From the NCBI RefSeq assembly GCF_031085175.1, contig NZ_JAVHUY010000013.1:151376-215375 (forward strand): a stretch of DNA of 64,000 nucleotides. Direction: 5' to 3'. This document shows, piece by piece, positions 57,706-64,000 of this stretch (its first letter is position 1; each line of letters begins with the position of its first letter). A program made the translations under genes and the position numbers. This DNA comes from Phytohabitans maris (GTDB taxonomy: Bacteria > Actinomycetota > Actinomycetes > Mycobacteriales > Micromonosporaceae). The notes under the pieces were generated by a model, which worked only from the letters and a program-made list of their open reading frames with translations, searched no databases and was not told the origin of the DNA.

Positions 57706-57933
57706 ATGTCCGATTCGCGGGAGCGGGACGACAAGCGACTCTCGGACGAGCCGAACGAGGCGGGCTTCGCCGGCGGTGCCACGACGCCCCAGGCGGTACC
57801 CGAGGACCGCGGCACCCAGGAGGCGGAACGGATCGCCATACCCGGCGACGACCTGACCTCGGCGGTCTCGGGTGCCATCTCCGGCGCCACGGAGCGCGAC
57901 CGGCAGGACGAGAGGTCCACGGAGGACCGCTGA
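57706..57933 (+). CDS. Small acidic/charged protein of unknown function (75 aa)
   Basis: 75-aa polar protein (MSDSRERDDKRLSDEPNEA start) with no hydrophobic segment, rich in Asp, Glu, Arg and Thr, ending ATERDRQDERSTEDR. It looks intrinsically disordered. GGAGGTAAACCGG provides a good ribosome site for ATG 57706, which is the main evidence. Similar short charged proteins are frequent in actinomycetes, but I cannot name the family. It is followed after about 30 bp by a broken molybdenum enzyme fragment. Confidence 0.65.
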   Translation: MSDSRERDDKRLSDEPNEAGFAGGATTPQAVPEDRGTQEAERIAIPGDDLTSAVSGAISGATERDRQDERSTEDR

Positions 57934-57939
57934 GCGACG

Positions 57940-58366
57940 GCTCAGGCCTGGCCGCCCGCGAGGCCGACCTCGCACCTCGCCCTCGCCCCGGCACGAACCT
58001 GGCCCTGCTGAACGGCCTGCTGCGGCTCGTCATCCACAATGGATGGTACGACGAGGGGTACGTCGCCGCGCACACGGTGGGCGGCTACCCGCCGGAGCGG
58101 GTCGCGGAGATCTGCGACCTCAAGGCCGCCGACGTGGAGCGGGCGGCCGAGCTGATCGGCACCTCGCGGCGGCTACTGTCCACAGTGCTGCAAGGGGTCT
58201 ACCAGCCAGGCGACCGCGGCGGCCTGCCAGGTCGACAACCTGCACCTGCTCCGCGGCATGCTGGGGCGGCCGGGCGCCGGGCTGTACCAGTTCCACATCC
58301 AGCTCCAGTGGCTGCGCACCCGGATGAAGCAGGCCGCGCCCCAGGCGCTCGTCGTGGCCGCCTGAC
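57940..58366 (+). pseudogene. Molybdopterin oxidoreductase fragment, frameshifted
   Basis: The frame reads LAAREADLAPRPRPGTNLAL, LNGLLRLVIHNGWYDEGYVA, AHTVGGYPPERVAEICDLKA, ADVERAAELIGTSRRLLSTV, LQGVYQ, a stretch I recognise from molybdopterin-dependent nitrate/formate-type oxidoreductases (PGTNLALLNGL motif). A one-base shift near 58208 then continues QATAAACQVDNLHLLRGMLG, RPGAGLYQ; the original gene would go on for hundreds of residues. The final stretch FHIQLQWLRTRMKQAAPQAL, VVAA and stop at 58366 is unlike that family and may be the tail of another gene. Clearly a remnant without N-terminus. Confidence 0.65.
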
Positions 58367-58383
58367 GGCGTTCCCGGCGGCGT

Positions 58384-58412
58384 GCCGGGGCCGCGACGTG
58401 CGCGGCCCCGGC
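58384..58412. terminator. Bidirectional hairpin
   Basis: 11-bp stem GCCGGGGCCGC/GCGGCCCCGGC with a 7-nt loop, between the molybdenum enzyme remnant and the protease gene ending at 58433. Confidence 0.6.
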
Positions 58413-58432
58413 GAGCGGGGTGACGGCATCGG

Positions 58433-59971
58433 TCAGCCGCGGTACCACTTCTGGTTGGCGCCGCCGTGGCACTCCCAGGTGACCAGGCGGGCGCCGTCGG
58501 CGGTGTTCCAGCCCGACACGTCCACGCACTTGTTGGCCTGGGGGTTGACCAGGTCACCGGCGGCGCTCAGGACCCACTGCTGGGCCGGGTTGCCGCTGCA
58601 GTTCGCGAGCTGCACGGTCGCGCCGTTCGCGGTCGAGCCCCACGCCACGTCCATGCAGAGGCCGAACGCGCGGATCGTGCCGTCACCCGGGAACGTCCAG
58701 CTCTGCGCCGCGGTGCCGTTGCAGGTCCAGAGCTGCAGGAACTGGCCGTCGACGCCGTTGCTGCTGGGCACGTCGATGCACTTGCCGACGTACCCGATGA
58801 GGCGGCTGGTGCTCCCACCGCCGCCGGTCGTGGTCAGTGACAGGCCGTACGCGCCGAGGATCTCGTTGACCGGCTGGTAGACCGTGGTGCCGCCGGTGCT
58901 GCAGTTGCCGCCGGCGCCGGAGGTGACGCCCTGGGCCTGGTTGCCGCTGATGAACGAGCCGCCCGAGTCGCCGGGCTGGGCGCAGGCCGAGCTGGACACC
59001 AGACCGTACACAAGGGAGCCCGAGTAGTTGACGGTGACGTTCTTGGCGGTGATCGTGCCGCAGCGCCAGCCGGTCGTGCGGCCGGAGCGGCAGACCGAGC
59101 TGCCCACCGCGGCCTCCTGCGAGCCGGCCACGTTGGTGGTGCCGCCGTTGTACGTGTTGACGACCGGGCGGGAGACCCAGTTGGAGTTGACCTGCACCCA
59201 CGCGTAGTCGTTGTTCGGGAACGAGGAGCCGCGGAAGGTGCCCTGCGCCGCGCCGCTGCCGCTCGTGGTGCTGCCGACGCCGCCGCAGTGGCCGGCGGTC
59301 ACGAAGCCGCCCGACACCGCGAAGCCGACGGAGCAGAGGACGCGGTTGTCGATGACGTACTCGTCGCCGCCGCGGACGTCGTACACGGGGCGGTAGGGGC
59401 TCGCCGTGGCGACGGTGCGGACCGCCCCGGTGACCCCGGCCGCGCGGGCGAAGCGCTCTGCGGCGGCCACAGTGGACGCTTCCACGACCACGCTGTTGGA
59501 GGCCGGGTCGACGTACCAGGAATGGACGCTCTTGGCGGCGGTGGCGGTGCCGCGGTCCAGCGCGGCCTTGGCACGGTCCAGTTCGGCCGCGCTGCGGGCG
59601 ACCAGCCGCGGGCGGGCGCCGGCCGCGCGTACCCGGGCGGCTTGTGCCCCGTCGGTGACCCCGACGACGAGTGCGCCACCGTCGGGGGCGACCCAGGCCC
59701 CGCCGTAGGTGGCGCCGAGGTCGGCGCGGAGCCGGCGCTCGACGAACGGTGCGACCGCCTCGACGACGAGGCGGTCGTGGATCTGCGCGTCGGTGAGGCC
59801 GAGGTCCCGCCGGAGGGCGGCGACCTGGCCCGCGGGCAGGCCGGCCGGCTGGGCGGCGGCCGCGGGTGCGGCGGGGTCGGGTGCGGGCGCGGCGGCGGCG
59901 ACCGCCGGCGGGCTGGCCGCGGCGAGGGCGAGCGCGGCGGCGAAGACGAGGACACGGGTGCGACGGACCAT
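58433..59971 (-). CDS. Secreted S1-family serine protease with ricin-B lectin domain
   Basis: 512-aa exported chymotrypsin-like protease (streptogrisin/alpha-lytic type) with prodomain and C-terminal beta-trefoil lectin. Signal about 1-27, prodomain about 40-195 (GLTDAQIHDRLVVEAVAPFVERRL), mature protease from about 198 with His228 (VTAGHC), Asp255 (NNDYAWV) and Ser336 (QPGDSGGS). Ricin B lectin about 385-512 with three QxW-type repeats (QFLQLWTC..AAQSW, VQLANCS..PAQQW, ARLVTWEC..ANQKW). It likely degrades protein while bound to carbohydrate. Start ATG 59971 with GGGAGGT; the upstream promoter and operator are mapped at 59994-60043. Confidence 0.93.
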   Translation of the reverse strand: MVRRTRVLVFAAALALAAASPPAVAAAAPAPDPAAPAAAAQPAGLPAGQVAALRRDLGLTDAQIHDRLVVEAVAPFVERRLRADLGATYGGAWVAPDGGALVVGVTDGAQAARVRAAGARPRLVARSAAELDRAKAALDRGTATAAKSVHSWYVDPASNSVVVEASTVAAAERFARAAGVTGAVRTVATASPYRPVYDVRGGDEYVIDNRVLCSVGFAVSGGFVTAGHCGGVGSTTSGSGAAQGTFRGSSFPNNDYAWVQVNSNWVSRPVVNTYNGGTTNVAGSQEAAVGSSVCRSGRTTGWRCGTITAKNVTVNYSGSLVYGLVSSSACAQPGDSGGSFISGNQAQGVTSGAGGNCSTGGTTVYQPVNEILGAYGLSLTTTGGGGSTSRLIGYVGKCIDVPSSNGVDGQFLQLWTCNGTAAQSWTFPGDGTIRAFGLCMDVAWGSTANGATVQLANCSGNPAQQWVLSAAGDLVNPQANKCVDVSGWNTADGARLVTWECHGGANQKWYRG

Positions 59972-59993
59972 CTGATACCTCCCCGGGAGCGCG

Positions 59994-60043
59994 GAGAGCG
60001 CTCTCTGTGAGGAACCTTTACTATTCGCGTGGATGTTTGTCAA
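59994..60043 (-). promoter_or_regulatory. Protease promoter with LacI-type operator
   Basis: On the minus strand: TTGACA (60043-60038), a 17-bp spacer, TAAAGG (60020-60015), then the palindrome GAGAGCGCTCTC (59994-60005), the same 12 bases as at 32187-32198, between the -10 and the ribosome site. Placement fits repression by a LacI protein. Confidence 0.75.
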
Positions 60044-60068
60044 TGGATTGCTGAGCGCTTCGCTTCGG

Positions 60069-60155
60069 TTCTGATCGCGCTCCGCCGGGCGGGGGGTGCC
60101 ATGACGACGGGCGGCGCGACCGGTTCTGATCGGATCTGAGACCGATTCTGATCGG
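60069..60155. promoter_or_regulatory. TTCTGATCG direct repeats upstream of the GH2 gene
   Basis: TTCTGATCG occurs at 60069-60077, 60124-60132 and 60146-60154; the last two are 22 bp apart (two helical turns). They precede a possible TTGATATTGAC promoter region. Candidate activator binding sites. Confidence 0.45.
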
Positions 60156-60218
60156 TTGATATTGACTTTGATCGCGGTGAGTGCTTGGTTGGGTCGGAGG
60201 AGTTTCAGGAGGGTTTCC

Positions 60219-62714
60219 ATGAGACGCACCGTCGCCCTGACAGCCCTGCTCAGCCTGGTCGCCGCGGCCGCGAGCGCGCCCGGTGTGGCGTACGCCGGCA
60301 GCGCCCCCGCGCAATGGCGGCCGGGCACGCCCCCGATCAGCACCCCCTGGACCGCTCAGGTCGGTCCGGACAACGCCCTTCCCGAGTACCCCCGACCCCA
60401 GCTCGTCCGCAACAAGTGGCAGAGCCTCAACGGCGTGTGGGAGTTCGCCGGCGCGGCCGAGGGCGAGGCACCCCCGTTCGGCGCGGAGCTCAGCGAGCGG
60501 GTGCTGGTGCCCTACCCGATCGAGTCCGCGCTTTCCGGCATCCAGCGCCGCGAGGACCGGATGTGGTACAAGCGCGCCTTCCGGGTGCCGACCCGCTGGC
60601 AGGTCGGCGGCGACCAGCGGCTCCGGATCAACTTCGGCGCCGTCGACTACGACGCCACGGTCTGGGTCAACGGCACGCGGGTGGCGACCCACCGGGGCGG
60701 CTACGACGCGTTCAGCGTGGACGTGACCGACGCCCTGCGCCCCACCGGGCAGCAGGAGCTCGTCGTCGGCGTCACCGACCTGACCGACCAGACCTGGCAG
60801 CCGGTCGGCAAGCAGCGCAACGTCCCGGACCGCGGCATCTTCTACACCTCCGCCTCGGGCATCTGGCAGAGCGTGTGGATGGAGCCGGTCGCGGCCGGCC
60901 ACGTCGAGCGGCTCCAGCTGACGCCGGACGTCGACGACGCCAGCCTCAAGCTCACCGCGCTGGCGGCCGGCGGCGGCGACCTGCGCGTCGAAGCGATCGC
61001 GTACAACGGCAACCGGGTCGTCGGCCGGGTCAGCGGGCCGGCCGGCACCGAGCTGCGGCTCCCGGTGCGCAACCCGAAGCTGTGGTCGCCGGACTCGCCG
61101 TTCCTCTACGACCTCACCGTCAAGCTCTTCGACGGCGACCAGCGGGTCGACCTGGTCACGTCGTACTTCGGCATGCGCGAGGTGGGCACCAAGCGGGGCG
61201 CCGACGGCAAGCCGTACATGACGCTGAACGGCGACATCCTCTTCAACATGTCCACACTGGACCAGGGCTTCTGGCCGGACGGCATCTACACCGCGCCGAC
61301 CGACGAGGCGCTCCGCTTCGACCTCGCCGAGCACAAGCGGCTGGGCTTCAACACGGTCCGCAAGCACATCAAGGTGGAGCCGGACCGCTGGTACTACTGG
61401 GCCGACAAGCTCGGGCTGATGGTGTGGCAGGACATGCCGTCGATGCGCACCGGCGGTACGCCGCCGGTGGAGGCGCGCCAGGAGTTCGAGCGGCAGCTGC
61501 ACGAGATCGTCGATGAGCACCGCAGCTGGACGTCGATCACCGTCTGGGTGCCGTTCAACGAGGGCTGGGGCGAGTGGGACCGGGTCGCCACCGGGCGGAT
61601 CGCCGACGAGGTCGGCGCGCAGGACCCGAGCCGCCTGGTCAACGCGCACAGCGGCGTCAACTGCTGCAACTCGCACGGCGACTCCGGCCGCGGCGACATC
61701 CTCGACTACCACCAGTACCTCGGCCCGGCGTCCCCGGTGCCGAGCGGTGACCGGGTGGCGGTCGACGGCGAGCACGGCGGGTTCGGCCTCGAGGTCGAGG
61801 GGCACATGTGGTTCGGCGAGGGCCACGGGTACGTGATGACGCCGGACAGCGCCACGCTGACCCAGCGGTACGTGGAGAACCAGCGGGACCTGCTCACCAT
61901 CGCCAACCGGTGCGGCCTCTCCGCCGGCGTCTACACCCAGATCACCGACGTGGAGCACGAGGTCAACGGCTTCTACACCTACGACCGGCAGGTGGAGAAG
62001 ATGGACTTCAACCGGGTACGCGACGTCAACCTCGCGGTCATCCGGTCCGTCGACGGCTCCGGGGCGGGCGTGCCGCAGCCGCCGCCCGGCACGCCCGGCC
62101 TCACCGGCGTCGGCTACTGGCCGCTCGACGAGGGGAGCGGCACGGTGACCGCGGACGCGGCCGGCGACCACGACGGCACGCTCGTCAACGGTCCAGTGTG
62201 GACCACCGGCCGGAGCGGCAACGCGTTGCGGTTCAACGGCACCGACCAGTACGTCGACACCGGCGCGGCGATCCTCGAAACGACCGCCGGCTACACGGCG
62301 TCGGCGTGGGTGCGGCTGGACAGCCTGGGCGGCTTCGCCACCGCGGTGAGCCAGGACGGCGACAGCCACAGCGCGTTCTTCCTGCAGTACTCCGGCGCCG
62401 ACAACCGCTTCGCGTTCAGCTTCGCCGGCGTCCGGGCGCTCGCACCCACCGCGCCGGAGACCGGCCGCTGGTACCACCTGACCGGGGTGCGCGACATGAC
62501 GAACGGGTCGCTGACGCTCTACGTCGACGGCCAGCGGGCCGGCACCGCCAACTCCTGCCTGGGTGACCGGTCGAGCGGACACACGGTCATCGGGCGCGGC
62601 AAGTACAACGGCGAGCCGGTCGACTTCTGGCGGGGCGCCCTCGACCAGGTGCGGGTCTACGACCGCGCCCTGTCGGCGACCGAGGTGGCCCAGCTCTACG
62701 CCGCCGGCGGGTAG
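60219..62714 (+). CDS. Secreted GH2-family glycoside hydrolase with C-terminal LamG/concanavalin-like domain
   Basis: 831-aa exported retaining glycosidase. Signal about 1-27 (RTVALTALLSLVAAAASAPG). GH2 N-terminal beta-sandwich about 60-210 (WQSLNGVWEFAG, DRMWYKRAFRVP, VDYDATVWVNGTRVATHRGGYDAF), immunoglobulin-like domain, TIM barrel about 320-600 with acid/base Glu448 (PFNEGW) and nucleophile Glu518 (VDGEHGG). LamG-like carbohydrate-binding domain about 640-831 (GYWPLDEGSGTVTADAAGDHDG, LDQVRVYDRALSATEVAQLY). GH2 covers beta-galactosidase, glucuronidase and mannosidase; I cannot fix the specificity. AGGAGGG before ATG 60219. Ends just before the G run. Confidence 0.9.
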   Translation: MRRTVALTALLSLVAAAASAPGVAYAGSAPAQWRPGTPPISTPWTAQVGPDNALPEYPRPQLVRNKWQSLNGVWEFAGAAEGEAPPFGAELSERVLVPYPIESALSGIQRREDRMWYKRAFRVPTRWQVGGDQRLRINFGAVDYDATVWVNGTRVATHRGGYDAFSVDVTDALRPTGQQELVVGVTDLTDQTWQPVGKQRNVPDRGIFYTSASGIWQSVWMEPVAAGHVERLQLTPDVDDASLKLTALAAGGGDLRVEAIAYNGNRVVGRVSGPAGTELRLPVRNPKLWSPDSPFLYDLTVKLFDGDQRVDLVTSYFGMREVGTKRGADGKPYMTLNGDILFNMSTLDQGFWPDGIYTAPTDEALRFDLAEHKRLGFNTVRKHIKVEPDRWYYWADKLGLMVWQDMPSMRTGGTPPVEARQEFERQLHEIVDEHRSWTSITVWVPFNEGWGEWDRVATGRIADEVGAQDPSRLVNAHSGVNCCNSHGDSGRGDILDYHQYLGPASPVPSGDRVAVDGEHGGFGLEVEGHMWFGEGHGYVMTPDSATLTQRYVENQRDLLTIANRCGLSAGVYTQITDVEHEVNGFYTYDRQVEKMDFNRVRDVNLAVIRSVDGSGAGVPQPPPGTPGLTGVGYWPLDEGSGTVTADAAGDHDGTLVNGPVWTTGRSGNALRFNGTDQYVDTGAAILETTAGYTASAWVRLDSLGGFATAVSQDGDSHSAFFLQYSGADNRFAFSFAGVRALAPTAPETGRWYHLTGVRDMTNGSLTLYVDGQRAGTANSCLGDRSSGHTVIGRGKYNGEPVDFWRGALDQVRVYDRALSATEVAQLYAAGG

Positions 62715-62727
62715 GCGCACCAGCCGT

Positions 62728-62762
<35 letters not shown>

Positions 62763-62894
62763 CGGGGCCGGGGCCGGCCCCGCGAGCCCGGGGCGGCCGC
62801 CCCGCCGGCGAGGGCGCGGGGCCGGCCCGGGGGGGGCCCGCCCCCCCCCCACAACACCCCGATCGATCCCGGGCCCGGCCACCGGGCTGCGTTC

Positions 62895-63300
62895 GCTCCC
62901 GCGGGCACCGCTCTGGCCGGCGGCTCGCTAGCGCTCGCCGAGTTCCCCGGCCTCCGCTGCCGGCTCCGCGGGACAAGCCCGGACGGATCCACCGGCCGCG
63001 TGCGCGGAGCTCTTGAGCTGCCCGCACAGACGGGGCATCCGCATGCCCGGCGCCGTCGCGATGGTCGGAGGCGGTAGAGGGCGACCGTGACAGACGCGGA
63101 CGGTGAGGCCGCGGGAGCGACGGTCCGGACCCGATGCCACTCAACCTATGACCCCGATTTCGGGCCGACGATCACCGGCCACGCCCAAACCGACCGCCAG
63201 CGCCGATCAAGGGACGCACGGCTCGACGGCGGACCGTCCCAGCAGATCGTGGTACGAATCCGCCCGCCCGAGGGCACCTACGTACCACGATCTCGACCGT
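62895..63300. repeat. Mosaic intergenic repeat, copy D
   Basis: Starts GCTCCCGCGGGCACCGCT, matching the middle part of copies A and B (CCGGCCTCCGCTGCCGGCTC shared with A and B), and continues with CGCACAGACGGGGCA as in B. Its right part carries GTCCGGACCCGATGCCACTC, related to copy C, and the GATCGTGGTA hairpin. Confidence 0.7.
63244..63293. repeat. GATCGTGGTA hairpin, copy 2
   Basis: 13-bp perfect arms AGATCGTGGTACG/CGTACCACGATCT, same outer sequence as at 31758-31805; the inner part is different. Confidence 0.8.
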
Positions 63301-63526
63301 CGCCCGCCGCTCGGTGGCGATCGCGGCCCGGCCCCGCCTGGCCGGTCAATGGCCTGACGCTCCTGAGCGTGGCCAGTTCACGACCTTGGTCGAATTGGCG
63401 TGAGCGGCATTGGGACTGGGCCGCGATGGGTCGCGGTAGCTCATATCTGTGTCTGGATACGCGGTTTGGGCGGCGTCCGGTGTGTGAATCCATGTGCGTC
63501 GCGCGCCGGATGTCCGGTCGCCCGGC

Positions 63527-63706
63527 GGAATTGGCCGGCACCCGGGGTCGTTATGCATGCGGCCCGCGAAGAAGCCCGGCGGTGCCGGGTGGTGGGTCGG
63601 AGTTCGGTGGAATGGCCGGCGGCCCGGGGCCGTTGTATAGGCGGCTCGCGAAAGGGTTCGGTCGGGTCGGGGCTCCGGTGGGAATGCCGGGTGGGGTCGG
63701 GTCGTT
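63527..63706 (+). promoter_or_regulatory. Triple GGAAT-N18-GTT promoter-like repeats
   Basis: GGAAT at 63527, 63609 and 63681, each followed exactly 18 nt later by GTT (63550, 63632, 63704). Flanking bases are also related (GCCGG..CCCGGGG.CGTT). The motif is of ECF sigma type. Located 140-320 bp before the secreted protein gene at 63847. Confidence 0.5.
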
Positions 63707-63846
63707 GACTATCCCGCGCCGGTGAGTGTGAGTCCGCCGGGTGCTTGTGTTTTCCCCCCGTTGTTTTCCCTGATTTGTTTTGTGGCGTCGAATTCGGCGT
63801 CGGGCGCGTGTGTGCGCGTTTTTCCCCCTGGATTGGAGTGTCGGGT

Positions 63847-64000
63847 ATGAACACGATGCTGCGTAAGACGGTTACCGCGGTCGCGGGTTTCGCCTTCGCT
63901 GGTGGTGCGCTGCTCGGTCCGTCCACGGCGGCGCTGGCTTCGCCGGCCCACGGTACGCAGGGTGCGCCGGCGGTGGTGTCGGTGGCGCAGGTGAAGGCGG
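63847..64000 (+). CDS. Secreted protein, N-terminal part (cut by window end)
   Basis: Open frame from ATG 63847 to the window edge (51 codons). MNTMLRKTVTAVAGFAFAGG followed by ALLGPSTAALASPAH is a clear Sec signal peptide (cleavage near LASP or ALA). The following sequence GTQGAPAVVSVAQVKA begins the mature part, which is too short to identify. GGAG lies 9 nt upstream. It is the gene downstream of the triple promoter-like repeats. Confidence 0.75.
   Translation, partial: MNTMLRKTVTAVAGFAFAGGALLGPSTAALASPAHGTQGAPAVVSVAQVKA

Noticed and set aside
58433..60343. Longer start for the S1 protease
   Set aside because: The extension crosses the promoter and operator; the signal peptide starts at 59971 with a good ribosome site.

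Overview
The window is about 64 kb of very GC-rich DNA with actinomycete gene style: GTG and TTG starts, ATGA or GTGA gene overlaps, CBM-bearing secreted hydrolases, an F420-type oxidoreductase and an SsgB-like sporulation protein. I infer a spore-forming, mycelial actinomycete. A 55-bp repeat reading GTGAGCGCGAGGAGTGAG on one strand reminds me of Micromonosporaceae genomes, but that is from memory.

Layout. 1-4.3 kb: the end of an F420 oxidoreductase gene, a small basic protein, a diacylglycerol-kinase-type lipid kinase and a secreted GH10 xylanase. 4.3-9.4 kb: a LolA-like lipoprotein with an ABC exporter, divergent from a response regulator/histidine kinase pair. 9.4-19.3 kb: TPR/FN3 membrane protein, MarR/VOC divergent pair, Rrf2 and AraC regulators, secreted hydrolase, ssgB, PGPGW membrane protein, tRNA-Val(CAC), lipoprotein, a second VOC protein. 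19.8-29.8 kb: a sugar-catabolic island (FGGY kinase, DapA-type aldolase, LacI regulator, FucI-like isomerase, two ABC permeases, binding protein, FAD oxidoreductase) with matching palindromic operators in both divergent promoters. 30.4-34.3 kb: secreted sugar dehydrogenase, LacI regulator, shortened MFS protein. 34.3-40.2 kb: a four-gene minus-strand operon (hydrolase, MMPL, MFS, cNMP-binding flavoprotein). 40.6-47 kb: two divergent paralogous SARP/AAA/TPR regulators. 47-49.6 kb: membrane protein/TetR pair with twin operators, and a large secreted protein of unknown function.

49.9-54.7 kb is the most unusual part. After an AT-richer leader come two tandem 111-residue secreted proteins with four cysteines at identical positions, then a hairpin, a MacB-like ABC ATPase and FtsX-like permease, and another small secreted protein. 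54.9-58.4 kb holds a GAF-LuxR regulator, an NAD(P)-binding epimerase-like gene with an ECF41-like promoter, the internally deleted remnant of an ECF41-type sigma factor, and a broken molybdopterin oxidoreductase fragment. 58.4-62.7 kb has a divergent secreted S1 protease/GH2 glycosidase pair sharing a regulatory region with a LacI-type palindrome. The end contains a 35-G run, mosaic repeats, three evenly built promoter-like repeats and the start of a secreted protein gene cut by the window edge.

The intergenic DNA carries several dispersed repeat families: a 54-bp hairpin (3 copies), a 55-bp repeat (2 copies, one building a coupling mini-ORF and one lengthening the xylanase signal region), and a mosaic element of about 230-400 bp (4 copies). 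Decay products such as a transposase end and gene fragments sit next to some of them.
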